Assembly (NCBI RefSeq): GCF_003626915.1
Contig: NZ_CP032570.1
Span: 744,001 to 808,000 of the forward strand
DNA length: 64,000 bases
Reading direction: 5' to 3'
Source: Tsuneonella amylolytica
GTDB lineage: Bacteria > Pseudomonadota > Alphaproteobacteria > Sphingomonadales > Sphingomonadaceae
Of this stretch, positions 28,738-38,557 are shown piece by piece. Within the stretch, counting starts at the first letter, position 1. Each line of letters begins with the position of its first letter. Position numbers and translations under genes: made by a program. The notes under the pieces were generated by a model that saw nothing but the letters and a program-made list of their open reading frames with translations, was not told the origin of the DNA and did no database searches.

Positions 28738-31494
28738 ATGGCCACCGAACTCGACAAGACATTCGACCCCGCCGCGATCGAAACGCGCTGGTACCGCCAC
28801 TGGGAACAGGCCGGGCTGTTCCGCCCCGAGCGCGCGGACGCCACGCCCTTCACCATCGTCAATCCCCCGCCCAACGTCACCGGTTCGCTCCACATCGGCC
28901 ACGCCCTCGACAACACGTTGCAGGACGTCGTGGTGCGATACGAGCGGATGCGGGGCAAGGATGCACTGTGGGTGGTCGGCACCGACCACGCCGGCATCGC
29001 GACGCAGATGGTCGTCGAACGGCAGATGGCCGAACGGCAGGACCGGCGCACGAACTACAGCCGCGAGGAATTCGTAGGCAAGGTGTGGGAGTGGAAGGAG
29101 GAAAGCGGCGGCACGATCACCGGCCAGCTCCGCCGCCTCGGCTGCTCGATGGACTGGTCGCGCGAGCAGTTCACCATGGACCCGCACTTCAGCGCGGCGG
29201 TGACCAAGGTCTTCGTCGACCTCTACAACCAGGGGCTGATCTACCGCGACAAGCGGCTGGTGAACTGGGATCCGGCATTGAAGACCGCGATCAGCGACCT
29301 CGAGGTCGAGACGCAGGACGTGAAGGGCGGCTTCTGGCACTTCCGCTATCCGCTGGCGGACGGTGCGACGACCGATGCCGGCGCCGATCACCTCGTCGTC
29401 GCGACGACCCGGCCCGAAACGATGCTGGCCGACATGGCCGTGGCCGTGCATCCGTCCGACGAACGCTATGCCGGCGTGGTGGGCAAGGAGATCGTCCAGC
29501 CGATCACCGGCCGCCGCTTCCGGGTGGTGGCCGACGAGCACGCCGATCCCGAACTCGGCAGCGGTGTCGTCAAGATCACCCCGGGGCACGACTTCAACGA
29601 CTTCGAGGTCGGCAAGCGCGCCGGGATTGAGCCGGGCGACATGCTCAACATGCTCGATGCCGAGGCGAAGGTGGTCCAGACCGCCGACGGACTGGTGCCC
29701 GAAAGCTACCTCGGCATGGACCGCTTCGACGCGCGGGCGAAGGTCGTCGCGGAGATGAAAGACCTGGGCTTCCTCATCCCCCACGTCGACAAGGATGGCG
29801 AGGAACACGACGCCGAACCGCGCACGATTGCCACCCCCTTCGGCGACCGCGGCGGCGTAGTGATCGAACCTTGGCTGACCGACCAGTGGTACGTCGATGC
29901 CGAGAAGTTGGCGCAGGCCCCGATCCAGGCGGTGAAGGACGGCCGGATCGAGATCGTCCCCAAGACCTGGGAGAAGACCTTCTTCAACTGGATGGAGAAC
30001 ATCCAGCCGTGGTGCGTCAGCCGCCAGCTCTGGTGGGGGCACCGCATCCCGGCGTGGTATGCCGACGACGGGCAGGTCTATGTCGCGCCGACCGAGGCCG
30101 AGGCGCAGGCCCTCGCCGGCGAAGGCGTGGTGCTTACCCGCGACGAAGACGTGCTCGACACGTGGTTCTCCAGCGCGCTGTGGCCCTTCGCCACGCTCGG
30201 CTGGCCGGAGGAGACGGACCTCCTCGCCAAGCACTACCCCAACGACCTGCTGATCTCGGGCTTCGATATCCTGTTCTTCTGGGACGCGCGGATGGCGATG
30301 CAGGGGATGCATTTCCTCGGCGAAGTACCGTGGAAGCGGCTCTATCTCCACGGGCTCGTGCGCGCCGCCGACGGCGCGAAGATGTCGAAGTCCAAGGGCA
30401 ACGTCGTCGACCCGCTGGGCCTGATCGACAAGTACGGGGCCGACGCGCTGCGCTTTTTCATGTGCGCCATGGAAAGCCAGGGCCGCGACGTGAAGATGGA
30501 CGAGGCGCGGGTCGAGGGATACCGCAACTTCGCCACCAAGCTGTGGAACGCGACCCGCTTCTGCCAGGCCAACGGTATCGGGGCTTCGCAGACGCTGCAC
30601 GCGCCGCAAGCCACCCATGCGGTCAACAAGTGGATCGTCGGCGAGGTGGTCGATACCCTTGGCGCAATCGACAAGGCGATGGCCGACCTGCGATTCGACG
30701 CGGCGGCGAACGCGATCTACCGCTTCGCGTGGGACACGTTCTGCGACTGGTACCTCGAACTGATCAAGGGACAGGTCGACGACGAGACGAAGGCCGTCGC
30801 CGGCTGGGTTCTCGATCAGATCCTCGTCATGCTCCACCCGTTCATGCCCTTCGTGACCGAAGAGCTGTGGAACGCGCAGGCACGATTCCAGGGGGGCGAG
30901 CGGCCCTACGAACTCATCGTCGCCAAATGGCCCGAACCTGGTGCGTCGGGCGATGCCGCCGCCAAGGCCGAGGTTGAGTGGCTCATTGGGCTCATTTCCG
31001 AGGTCCGTGCGACCAAAGCCGGTTTGGAAGCGAGCGCCAAGCGATTGACCGTAGGCGTTACGCTGATTGATGACCCTTACCGGCGGTGGCTTAAGAACAA
31101 CCGCGCTGCATTTTTCCGCATGGTGCGCGCGGACGCGTTATGGATTTCAGATGCTCGCGATATGGGTTTCTGGGGTGATGCTAGCGACTTCACACAAGTA
31201 GCCGAGCGCGACCTTGCGGACATGGGACTGCTTGGAGAGGTCCAACTGACATTCGCGGGCATCGAGGGTCGACTTGATTTCCACGGTGCTGTGGACACCG
31301 CAGGAGCAAGGGAGCGATGGAAGAAGGCGCTGGCCCTGTCGGAGAAGGAAGCCGCGAGCCTCGCGGGCCGGCTTTCGAATGCGAACTTCGTCGAGCGCGC
31401 GAAGCCCGAGGCGGTCGAAAAGGCCCGCGCGGACCACGCCCATCACGCGGCGGAAGCCGAACGGCTGAAGGCGGCGCTGGCACGGCTGGGATAG
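28738..31494 (+). CDS. valS: Valyl-tRNA synthetase
   Basis: 918 residues starting at [19 protein letters not shown]; an ATG 5 codons earlier is possible. Class I signatures: [12 protein letters not shown] with HIGH at 52-55, and KMSKS at 548-552 in [17 protein letters not shown]. The editing domain has [18 protein letters not shown]. The anticodon-binding domain has [17 protein letters not shown], and the C-terminal coiled coil has [20 protein letters not shown]. Residues about 745-859 (30970-31315) differ from neighbours: the DNA there is lower in G+C (about 58% over 31021-31320 by hand count) and uses codons such as TTA, CTT, GAT and ATT that are rare elsewhere. The usual family pattern is hard to see there. 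The frame stays open. Confidence 0.96.
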   Translation: MATELDKTFDPAAIETRWYRHWEQAGLFRPERADATPFTIVNPPPNVTGSLHIGHALDNTLQDVVVRYERMRGKDALWVVGTDHAGIATQMVVERQMAERQDRRTNYSREEFVGKVWEWKEESGGTITGQLRRLGCSMDWSREQFTMDPHFSAAVTKVFVDLYNQGLIYRDKRLVNWDPALKTAISDLEVETQDVKGGFWHFRYPLADGATTDAGADHLVVATTRPETMLADMAVAVHPSDERYAGVVGKEIVQPITGRRFRVVADEHADPELGSGVVKITPGHDFNDFEVGKRAGIEPGDMLNMLDAEAKVVQTADGLVPESYLGMDRFDARAKVVAEMKDLGFLIPHVDKDGEEHDAEPRTIATPFGDRGGVVIEPWLTDQWYVDAEKLAQAPIQAVKDGRIEIVPKTWEKTFFNWMENIQPWCVSRQLWWGHRIPAWYADDGQVYVAPTEAEAQALAGEGVVLTRDEDVLDTWFSSALWPFATLGWPEETDLLAKHYPNDLLISGFDILFFWDARMAMQGMHFLGEVPWKRLYLHGLVRAADGAKMSKSKGNVVDPLGLIDKYGADALRFFMCAMESQGRDVKMDEARVEGYRNFATKLWNATRFCQANGIGASQTLHAPQATHAVNKWIVGEVVDTLGAIDKAMADLRFDAAANAIYRFAWDTFCDWYLELIKGQVDDETKAVAGWVLDQILVMLHPFMPFVTEELWNAQARFQGGERPYELIVAKWPEPGASGDAAAKAEVEWLIGLISEVRATKAGLEASAKRLTVGVTLIDDPYRRWLKNNRAAFFRMVRADALWISDARDMGFWGDASDFTQVAERDLADMGLLGEVQLTFAGIEGRLDFHGAVDTAGARERWKKALALSEKEAASLAGRLSNANFVERAKPEAVEKARADHAHHAAEAERLKAALARLG

Positions 31495-31575
31495 GTGGCG
31501 CGCGAAGCGTTTTCCTACCCCGCCGTGTTGTGCCAAGGCACGGCGATGCCCGCCGCCCGCCCCTCGCACCGTTCG

Positions 31576-31659
31576 CAAGGCGACATGATCCTGCGACAAG
31601 GCGACGCCCTGCCCCTGCAAGGCGACGCCCCGGCCCGCCAAGGCGACACTTTCCCCTCT
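31576..31659 (+). repeat. 21-bp tandem repeat between valS and queE
   Basis: CAAGGCGAC recurs exactly every 21 bases at 31576, 31597, 31618 and 31639. A variant CAAGGCACG at 31534 falls on the same 21-base phase (42 bases earlier). In one frame the unit reads as a heptad beginning QGD. That frame is open from a GTG directly after the valS stop (31495) to a TGA that overlaps the queE ATG (31699-31701). A 68-residue repeat protein is conceivable but has no ribosome site and no recognised family. Confidence 0.85.
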
Positions 31660-31683
31660 GGACACTGTGACAGGTGTGACACG
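31660..31683 (+). repeat. 24-nt dispersed leader element, copy 1
   Basis: Begins GGACACTGTGACAGGTGTGA and ends CACG. An identical copy lies at 48555-48578 in the same orientation relative to its downstream gene. It contains two adjacent 9-bp palindromes, CTGTGACAG and GTGTGACAC. It ends 14 bases before the queE start codon. Confidence 0.85.
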
Positions 31684-31697
31684 CCCTCGGTGAGCGC

Positions 31698-32432
31698 ATG
31701 AACCTGACCCTCGCCACCGACGACACCGGCGAACCGGAGATCTTCGCCTCGCTACAGGGCGAAGGGCTGTCGGCGGGGGTGCCGTGCACGTTCGTCCGCC
31801 TCAGCCGGTGCAACCTCGCTTGCGTCTGGTGCGACACTGCCTACACCTGGCACTTCGATGGCGACGCGCGCCCGCATCGCGGCGGCAAGACCTACGACCG
31901 CAAGGCGAACCAGGTCGCCCTGTCCCCGCTCGAGGCCGCCCGCACGATCGACCGCCTCCCGCCGCGCCGCCTCGTCGTGACCGGGGGTGAGCCGCTGCTG
32001 CAGGCCACGGCTCTGGCGGAGATGGCCGCTCTCCTCCCCGATCACGCGATCGAGGTGGAGACCAACGGCACGGTCGAGCCCCCCGCAAGGTTCGACGCCT
32101 TCGTCGGGCACTATACCGTCAGTCCGAAGCTCGCGCACAGCGGCAACGCGGCGGAACTCGCCCTGCCCCCTGCCCGTCTCGCGGCCTGGGCCGCAGACCC
32201 GCGCGCCTGGTTCAAGTTCGTCGTCGCCGCCCCGGCCGACGTGACGCAGGTTCTCGCGCTGCAGGCCGGCTTCGGCATCACGGCGGACCGCATCTTCCTG
32301 ATGCCGGAAGGGACCGACACCCCCACCCTGCGTGCGCGCGAAGAATGGCTCGCCCCGCTCTGCGTCGAGCACGGCTTCCGCATGAGCGACCGGCTGCACA
32401 TCCACCTCTACGGCGACACGCGCGGAACATGA
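31698..32432 (+). CDS. queE: 7-carboxy-7-deazaguanine synthase (radical SAM)
   Basis: 244 residues. Converts 6-carboxytetrahydropterin to 7-carboxy-7-deazaguanine in queuosine precursor synthesis. Signature EIFASLQGEGLSAGVPCTFVR then the CX3CX2C cluster motif CNLACVWC (Cys38, 42, 45) followed by DTAYTW, which is distinctive for QueE. VVTGGEPLLQ and VETNGT contact SAM and substrate. No queC or queD gene is adjacent. Its stop overlaps the MATE gene start by 4 bases. Upstream sequence carries the 21-bp repeats and 24-nt element. Confidence 0.95.
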   Translation: MNLTLATDDTGEPEIFASLQGEGLSAGVPCTFVRLSRCNLACVWCDTAYTWHFDGDARPHRGGKTYDRKANQVALSPLEAARTIDRLPPRRLVVTGGEPLLQATALAEMAALLPDHAIEVETNGTVEPPARFDAFVGHYTVSPKLAHSGNAAELALPPARLAAWAADPRAWFKFVVAAPADVTQVLALQAGFGITADRIFLMPEGTDTPTLRAREEWLAPLCVEHGFRMSDRLHIHLYGDTRGT

Positions 32433-33928
32433 GCGAGACCGAAGCCCCGCCTGCCCCGATCCCCGGCCCAGCCCCGGCCGTCGGCATGCCGCGCCGCAAG
32501 GGTACCCGCGACCTGACCAGTGGCCCCGTATTCAAGACGCTGGTTCTGTTCGCATTGCCGACACTGGGCTCGAACCTGCTCCAGTCACTGAATGGTACGG
32601 TCAATTCGATCTGGGTCGGCCGGCTGATCGGCGAGGCCGCGCTGGCCGCGACCGCGAACGCCAACATCGTCATGTTCCTCGTGTTCTCGACCGTCTTCGG
32701 CTTCGGCATGGCGGCGACGGTCAAGATGGGGCAGTTCTTCGGCGCGGGGCAGGAGGATGCCGCCCGGCGGACCTTCGGTAGCGCGCTCGGCCTGTGCCTG
32801 GCGATGGCGGTGCTGGTGGCGACGCTCGGCTGGATATTCGCGCCCGCGTTGCTCGGAGCGCTCGGTACGCCCGGCGCATCCTACGCACTGGCTCTCGATT
32901 ACCTGCGGATCATCTTCGTCTCGATCCCCGGCGGCATCGTCACCGTGATGATCGCGATGGGGCTGCGCGGTGCGGGCGACAGCCGCACCCCGTTCCTGTT
33001 CATGATCCTGACCGTCGTCATCGACGTCGCGCTCAACCCCCTGCTGATCGCCGGGATCGGGCCGTTCCCCCGGCTCGGCATCGCGGGGTCGGCCACGGCG
33101 ACCGCGATCGCGAACTACGTCTCGCTCGCCGCGCTCGTGACCTATGTCTATGCCCGCGACCTGCCCTTGCGGCTGCGCGGAAGCGAGATCGGCTATCTGG
33201 TGCCGCGGCGGCAGGAACTCGGCTACATCGTCGGCAAGGGGTTGCCGATGGGCGCGCAGATGCTGCTGGTGTCGTCGGCCGGCATCGTCTTCATCGGTCT
33301 CGTCAACCGCGAAGGGCTGCTGGCGGCGGCGGCATACGGCGCGGCGCTGCAGCTGTGGACCTACATCCAGATGCCCGCGATGGCGATCGGTGCTGCGAAC
33401 AGCGCGATGGCCGCGCAGGCGATCGGTGCGCGTCTGCCCGGTCGGCTCGACCAGATCAGCCGCGCCGGCATCATCGCCAACCTTGCCATGACCGGCACGA
33501 TCACCGCTCTGATGCTGCTGTTCGACAGGGCCGCGCTGGTGCTATTCCTGGGACCTGATAGCCCGGCGGTCCCGCTTGCCCGGCATATCCAGTTCCTCGC
33601 CAGCTGGAGCTTCATCCTGTTCGGCGTCACCATCGTCCTGTTCGGCACGATGCGGGCCGGCGGCGTCGTGTGGGTGCCACTGATCGTGCTCGCCGTCGCG
33701 ATGTTCCCGGCGCGGCTCGGCTTCTACTACGGCTTTCGCGACATGCTCGGCCAGGACGCGCTGTGGCTCGCCTTTCCGTTCGGCTCGAGCGTGTCGATGC
33801 TGCTCGCGATCTGGTTTTACCGGCGCAAGGGGTGGCGCGAGAAAGGCCTCGCCATCAGCCCCGAGCGCGCGGCCGAAGAATGCCACACCGACGGCGACGC
33901 CGCCGGGCGCTTCAAGCCGGAGATGTAA
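32429..33928 (+). CDS. MATE-family multidrug/toxin exporter
   Basis: 499 residues, 12 predicted helices in two homologous halves. Begins at MSETEAPPAP with a Pro-rich cytosolic N-terminus. Typical MATE segments: LVLFALPTLGSNLLQSLNGT, VGRLIGEAALAATANANIV, GQFFGAGQEDAARRTFG, and in the second half KGLPMGAQMLLVSSAGIVF and NSAMAAQAIGARLPGRLDQI. Exports cationic compounds in exchange for Na+ or H+. ATGA overlap with queE suggests co-expression, though the functions are not obviously related. Confidence 0.92.
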   Translation: MSETEAPPAPIPGPAPAVGMPRRKGTRDLTSGPVFKTLVLFALPTLGSNLLQSLNGTVNSIWVGRLIGEAALAATANANIVMFLVFSTVFGFGMAATVKMGQFFGAGQEDAARRTFGSALGLCLAMAVLVATLGWIFAPALLGALGTPGASYALALDYLRIIFVSIPGGIVTVMIAMGLRGAGDSRTPFLFMILTVVIDVALNPLLIAGIGPFPRLGIAGSATATAIANYVSLAALVTYVYARDLPLRLRGSEIGYLVPRRQELGYIVGKGLPMGAQMLLVSSAGIVFIGLVNREGLLAAAAYGAALQLWTYIQMPAMAIGAANSAMAAQAIGARLPGRLDQISRAGIIANLAMTGTITALMLLFDRAALVLFLGPDSPAVPLARHIQFLASWSFILFGVTIVLFGTMRAGGVVWVPLIVLAVAMFPARLGFYYGFRDMLGQDALWLAFPFGSSVSMLLAIWFYRRKGWREKGLAISPERAAEECHTDGDAAGRFKPEM

Positions 33929-33932
33929 CCCC

Positions 33933-35615
33933 TTACTTGCCCTGGGAGCGCCAGCGCTGGACGATCCGGTGGACCCGGTCCTCCTCGCCGCCCGACTGGC
34001 GCCACAGCTCGACGAAGCTGGGATCGTCGGATGCCGGGCGCTTCTGCTCTTCCAGGTTGTCGAAGCTGACCCGGATCGGGATCGCCACGCCTTCGCCGCA
34101 GATGATGCACTCGCGGTTGCGAAGCGCCGGGATGCTGTCGAGGAAACCGCGCGCGCCCTCGGGCATGGCGGCCTTCACGAACGCCTGGTCGCGGTCGTTG
34201 TTGAGGCGCATCGAGATGATCGTGCCGCACTGGCTCAGCACGCCTTCCGCAAGGTCCGACGGACGCTGGGTGATGAGGCCGAGGCTGATGCCGTACTTGC
34301 GCCCTTCCTTTGCGATCCGGCTGAGGATGGTGCCCACGCTGGAGCCGTCGGCGTTCTTCTCGTTGGGGACGTAGCGGTGCGCTTCCTCGCAGACGAGCAG
34401 CACCGGGCGGGTCTTCTCCTCCCGTCCCCAGATGGCGAAGTCGAACACCAACCGGCTGAGCACCGCGACGACCGTGCTGGTGATGTCGCTCGGCACGCCC
34501 GACACGTCAATGATCGCGATGGGCTTGCCGCTCGAGGGCATGCGGAAGATCTTGGCGAGAAAATCCGCCATCGTGTCGCCCACGAGCATGCCGGAGAACA
34601 TGAACTGGTAGCGCGGATCGCTCTTCAGTTCTTCCAGCTTGGTCTTGATCCGCTGGTACGGCGCGGTGTTGGTCGCCTTGTCCAGCTTACCCATCTCGTT
34701 CTGGATCTCGTTCGACAGGTCCGACAGGAGATAGGGAATCGGCGAGTCGACGGTGATCTTGCCCATCGTTTCGGCCAGCCGGTTCTTGGCGCGCGCGCGC
34801 AACAGGCACTTGGCGAGGATGTCGGCATCGATCTGGCGATCGTTGCCGTTGGTCGTGAGCAGCACCTCGCAGTGCTCTTCGAAATTCATCAGCCAGTACG
34901 GCATCTGCAGATTGCTGACGTCGAGGATCAGGCCCGTCGTCCGGAACGCGGCGGAATATTCGCCGTGCGGGTCGATCATCAGGATGTGCCCGTCGGGCGC
35001 CGCCTCGCAGATGCGGTGGAGGATCAGCGCGGCGCTGGTCGACTTGCCGGTACCGGTCGAGCCGAGCAGCGCGAAGTGCTTGCCGAGCATCGCGTCGATG
35101 TAGAGGCCGGCGCGAATATCCCGGGTGGGATAGACCGTTCCGATCTGGATGTTGCTGCGTCCGTCGCTGGCGTAGATCTGCCTGAGGTCCGCGGTGGTCG
35201 CGGGATAGATAAGGGCACCGGGCACCGGATAGCGCGTGACGCCGCGGCGGAAGCCGTGGATGCGCCCCGTCAGCTTCTCCTCGTTGCCTTCGCCTAGGAA
35301 GTCGATGTTGGCGAGCACGCCGCCGCCCGCGCGCCGGTCCTGCTTCTGGTTGCGGACGCTGGCGAGCAGCCAAGAATTGCCGACACGAATCTTGACCTGG
35401 CTGCCGACCTGTCCGGCGAGCGCGATCGACGGGTCCTCGTCCGCCATGCACTCGTTGAGACGTTCGAGATCGAGCGCGATCTGCGATCCCGAGCCGGCGA
35501 TCTCGAGCACCACCCCGATGGGCTGCATCGCGTTGTCCGGGCCGGTATCGCCGCCCGCGGTCACGGCCTCCTGCGGCTGGAAGCTGTTGAAAGTCTGCCG
35601 GTCCATATCGCCCAT
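33933..35615 (-). CDS. HerA-like ATPase (DUF87)
   Basis: 560 residues. N-terminal HAS-barrel-like region (about 30-130), Walker A GSTGTGKS at 185-192, then ILMIDPHGEYSAAFRTTG, Walker B VLLVCEEAHRYVPNE, a sensor-like ISLGLITQRPSDLAEGVLSQ and the arginine region IISMRLNNDRDQAFV. These define the HerA/FtsK-superfamily hexameric translocases, usually paired with NurA nuclease in archaea. No nuclease gene adjoins. Likely DNA translocation in repair or conflict, not proven. A second ATG 3 codons in is possible. Confidence 0.9.
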   Translation of the reverse strand: MGDMDRQTFNSFQPQEAVTAGGDTGPDNAMQPIGVVLEIAGSGSQIALDLERLNECMADEDPSIALAGQVGSQVKIRVGNSWLLASVRNQKQDRRAGGGVLANIDFLGEGNEEKLTGRIHGFRRGVTRYPVPGALIYPATTADLRQIYASDGRSNIQIGTVYPTRDIRAGLYIDAMLGKHFALLGSTGTGKSTSAALILHRICEAAPDGHILMIDPHGEYSAAFRTTGLILDVSNLQMPYWLMNFEEHCEVLLTTNGNDRQIDADILAKCLLRARAKNRLAETMGKITVDSPIPYLLSDLSNEIQNEMGKLDKATNTAPYQRIKTKLEELKSDPRYQFMFSGMLVGDTMADFLAKIFRMPSSGKPIAIIDVSGVPSDITSTVVAVLSRLVFDFAIWGREEKTRPVLLVCEEAHRYVPNEKNADGSSVGTILSRIAKEGRKYGISLGLITQRPSDLAEGVLSQCGTIISMRLNNDRDQAFVKAAMPEGARGFLDSIPALRNRECIICGEGVAIPIRVSFDNLEEQKRPASDDPSFVELWRQSGGEEDRVHRIVQRWRSQGK

Positions 35616-35710
35616 GACGGGTGCGCCCCTCGATTAATCCCGGGGGGCGTGATGAAGCCGGTGCGGTTAAGATCGCGTCAACGCTATGGCAGGCGGAACC
35701 GCCGGCAGCG

Positions 35711-36481
35711 TCAGATCAGAGCGAACAGGCGACCCGCCATCCAGCCCATGCCGATCGACAGCCCGATCGCCATCAGCCCGTACCAGAACGCCTGGGCACG
35801 CGAGAACACCTCGACGAAGCGCTCGAACCCGACCTTGGCGACCTCGACCTCGGCCACCGCGGACGAAACCACACGCCCGTTGCTGACGGCGAAGGTTTCC
35901 GCGGTGTAGGTTCCCGTCGTGACGTTGGAGGGAAGCGCGATGCGCGCCTGGTAGAGCACCTGTTCACTGATGGAGACGCCGCGATCGTCCGACTTGTACA
36001 GGCCCTGCCGTTCCTTGAGGTCCACAAGCCCGGCAGTAAACCGCGCCTGCTCGGCCGGATCGATCTCCCCGGTGGGGGAAAGCTGGATGAAGTTCGTGCC
36101 GAACTCGTAGATCGCGGCGGTCTTGTCGTCGACGATCTCGGCGATCGGACGCGACGACGCGACCGCGAAGAACGACGGCGCGGAGCGGAAATCGGTACTT
36201 GCCGCGTTAATCCAGACGCCGCCGACCTTACTCTTCTCGCGAAGACGGATGGGTTCGGTCGGCCCCTTCAGCACGACGACCACATCGTATCCTCGCGCCG
36301 CCCGGGTGCCTTGCGGGTCGAGGATCGCGCCGAACAGGAGCAGTTCGGTACCGGTGAATCCCTGCCGCACGCGCACCTCGTGCTGGCTGACTTCGGGCAC
36401 GAGAATGGGATCGCGCTGCGCGTCCGCCGCCGCTGGCAACATCGCGGCTAGCATCGCGATGAAGGCGAGCAGCACCCTCAC
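35711..36481 (-). CDS. TIGR02186 family membrane-anchored protein
   Basis: 256 residues from a GTG that overlaps the upstream TauE stop (GTGA). Signal peptide VRVLLAFIAMLAAMLPAAA, then an exported beta-rich domain (ILVPEVSQHEVRVRQGFTG, ELLLFGAILDPQGTRAARGY) and one C-terminal transmembrane helix (FWYGLMAIGLSIGMGWMAG). The family is specific to alphaproteobacteria and regularly follows a TauE/SafE permease, as here. It is proposed to assist anion export. No enzymatic motif seen. Confidence 0.85.
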   Translation of the reverse strand: MRVLLAFIAMLAAMLPAAADAQRDPILVPEVSQHEVRVRQGFTGTELLLFGAILDPQGTRAARGYDVVVVLKGPTEPIRLREKSKVGGVWINAASTDFRSAPSFFAVASSRPIAEIVDDKTAAIYEFGTNFIQLSPTGEIDPAEQARFTAGLVDLKERQGLYKSDDRGVSISEQVLYQARIALPSNVTTGTYTAETFAVSNGRVVSSAVAEVEVAKVGFERFVEVFSRAQAFWYGLMAIGLSIGMGWMAGRLFALI

Positions 36482-37392
36482 AGCGGCGCGATCGTATAGA
36501 TTTCGTCGGGTCTGACCCCCAGGCCCCACAGCATTCGCAAGGCGATCGCCAGGACGATCGCGGCGAGGATGAGGCGGAGCTGTTCGGGCTTCGCCTTCTG
36601 CGCCAGCTGGTCGCCGATTTGCGCACCCGAAACCGAGCCCAGCAACAACAGACCGGCGAGAACGATGTCGACCGCATGGGTCGTCAACGCATGCATCATC
36701 GTGGTGACCATCGTCACGAACAGGATATTGAACAGGCTCGTGCCGACGACCACCCCAGCGCTCATGCCGAGGATATAGAGCATAGCGGGAACGAGGATGA
36801 ACCCGCCGCCCACGCCCATCAGCATCGTCAGGATGCCGACGCCGACACCAAGCAGCAAGGGTGCGAGCGGCGAGATGTAGAGGCCGGACCGGTAGAACCG
36901 CCAGCGCCCGGGCAAGGCGGCGACGAGCGGGTGGTGACGGCGCTTGGCCGCGCGCGGCTTGTCGCCGCTCCGGGACGCCCGGATGGAGGCCCATGCCTCG
37001 CGCGCCATCAGCGTGCCGATAGTGCCGAGCATCATCACGTAGAGGAAGTTGATGACCGTATCGATCTGGCCGATCGACTGGAAAAACCGGAAGAGGAGCG
37101 CGCCGATGCCGCTGCCCACGAAGCCTCCCGCGATGGTGACCCCGCCCAGCTTGTAGTCGACCCCGCCCCGGCGGTTGTGGGCGAGCACGCCCGACACGCT
37201 CGCCCCGGTCACCTGGGTCGAGGCGGATGCAGCAGCCACCGTCGGCGGGACGCCGTAGAAAATCAGCAGCGGCGTCGTCAGAAACCCGCCGCCGACCCCG
37301 AACAGGCCCGACAGGACCCCGGTCAGCGCGCCCAGCGCGATAATTACCAGCCCGTTCACCGAGAGGTTCGCGATGGGCAGGTAAACGTCCAT
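36478..37392 (-). CDS. TauE/SafE-family permease (TSUP)
   Basis: 304 residues, 7-8 helices. Characteristic glycine-rich repeats in both halves: GVLSGLFGVGGGFLTTPLLI and LTMLMGVGGGFILVPAMLYI, the TSUP hallmark. Probably exports sulfite, sulfonate or a similar organic anion; exact substrate unknown. Coupled to the TIGR02186 gene. Confidence 0.93.
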   Translation of the reverse strand: MDVYLPIANLSVNGLVIIALGALTGVLSGLFGVGGGFLTTPLLIFYGVPPTVAAASASTQVTGASVSGVLAHNRRGGVDYKLGGVTIAGGFVGSGIGALLFRFFQSIGQIDTVINFLYVMMLGTIGTLMAREAWASIRASRSGDKPRAAKRRHHPLVAALPGRWRFYRSGLYISPLAPLLLGVGVGILTMLMGVGGGFILVPAMLYILGMSAGVVVGTSLFNILFVTMVTTMMHALTTHAVDIVLAGLLLLGSVSGAQIGDQLAQKAKPEQLRLILAAIVLAIALRMLWGLGVRPDEIYTIAPL

Positions 37393-37438
37393 GGCCAGCC
37401 CCTATGCCAGCCGCGCCCCGATAGGAAGCGGCGCGTCG

Positions 37439-38557
37439 TTAGAAGCCCGTCGCAACCGTCACCGCGACCCCGCCGCCCGGCCGTGCGTTTCCGGCAACCG
37501 GCACGCGGTAATCCACACTCACACGCGCCGGCACGCCGGCTTCCTGCAGGTCGAGCGTCAGGGATGGTCCCAAGTCGAGCCTGCCGGCAAAGCGCTGCGC
37601 CCCGCCCCATGCGCCCGCGCCGAGCCGGACTTGCGCGCCGCCGACATTTGCGACGGCCCGGTCGAGCCTGGCCTGCCCGTCGACGAAGCCGGTGGCGTAG
37701 CGTCCACCAACCCAACCCGCCTGACCGTACCCTTCGAGCCGGAACCCCGCGGGCAGGTCGATCGGGGCGAGTTCCGAAACCGCGATCAGCGCGGGTCGGA
37801 TTTCCGTCTCGCCTCCGATACGGGTCGCGCGCGCTTCGGCTTGAAGCCGCACTGGTATCCGCGGGATGGGCCGCGCCGATATTCCTGCTGCGAGGTCGCT
37901 CTGCGCGAACAGCCCGGGTGCGTGCGTCGCCCGGACGTAGAGGCCTGGCGCCACGCCGCCCTTCGCTATGTCGAAGCGGACGACCGCCCCGCCCTGCGTG
38001 CCGCCATACACGGTCGGCGCAGGTCCGCCGGTCGCGACCCGCCCGATGCCGCTGCCCGGTCGCCACGCGAACCACGCGTCGGCATGAAACCGCCCCGGCT
38101 TTTTGAGCGACATCGAAACACCAGCCGGAACGAGCGGCGAACTCGCGGCGCGAGAAGCCGGATGATCGGCCATGCGGCGATCCGGCGATGGTTGCCCCAA
38201 CCCATTGGACGGCAAAGCCGACAAACCGGTCGGCGGACCGAGAAAGACCGAGGGCGTGAAGCTTTCCGGCCTTTCGACCGTCGGACGGTGGGCGGGCCTC
38301 GTGAGCTTTTCCGCCCATCGAACCGACCCAACCTGTGATATCGGCTCGGCTGTGTGCGAAGCGATCCAAGCCGGGGCGGTCGAACCCGCGGGCGATCCGA
38401 CCGGAACTGTATAGGTGTCACGCAAAGCCTCGGCGGGGAGAAACGGCGTTTCCCACACCATCGCCCTGACCCCGGCCCATCCCGCTAGCAGAAGCAGCAG
38501 CGCCGCCAGCGGCTCCCCACGCCGCCGTGCCCCGAGGCCTGCCGCCGGACCGTTCAC
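37439..38557 (-). CDS. Beta-barrel protein paired with NfrB-like glycosyltransferase (NfrA C-terminal-like)
   Basis: 372 residues from a GTG overlapping the upstream stop (GTGA). Residues about 16-38 are a hydrophobic helix or uncleaved signal (PLAALLLLLAGWAGVRAMVW). A Pro/Ser-rich linker runs to about 150. Then about 220 residues of alternating beta strands follow (ADAWFAWRPGSGIGRVATG, LEGYGQAGWVGGRYATGFV, RLGAGAWGGAQRFAGRLDLG), ending VAVTVATGF with a terminal Phe, the BAM signal. This resembles the outer-membrane barrel of NfrA, which with NfrB secretes a glycan. It lacks the TPR part of NfrA. Homology is a judgement from pattern and context. Confidence 0.65.
   Translation of the reverse strand: MNGPAAGLGARRRGEPLAALLLLLAGWAGVRAMVWETPFLPAEALRDTYTVPVGSPAGSTAPAWIASHTAEPISQVGSVRWAEKLTRPAHRPTVERPESFTPSVFLGPPTGLSALPSNGLGQPSPDRRMADHPASRAASSPLVPAGVSMSLKKPGRFHADAWFAWRPGSGIGRVATGGPAPTVYGGTQGGAVVRFDIAKGGVAPGLYVRATHAPGLFAQSDLAAGISARPIPRIPVRLQAEARATRIGGETEIRPALIAVSELAPIDLPAGFRLEGYGQAGWVGGRYATGFVDGQARLDRAVANVGGAQVRLGAGAWGGAQRFAGRLDLGPSLTLDLQEAGVPARVSVDYRVPVAGNARPGGGVAVTVATGF

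Noticed and set aside
28642-28762. Valyl-tRNA synthetase start further upstream within the mlaE-antisense region
   Set aside because: The upstream extension lacks conservation and runs antisense to the mlaE gene; family N-terminus matches the ATG at 28738.
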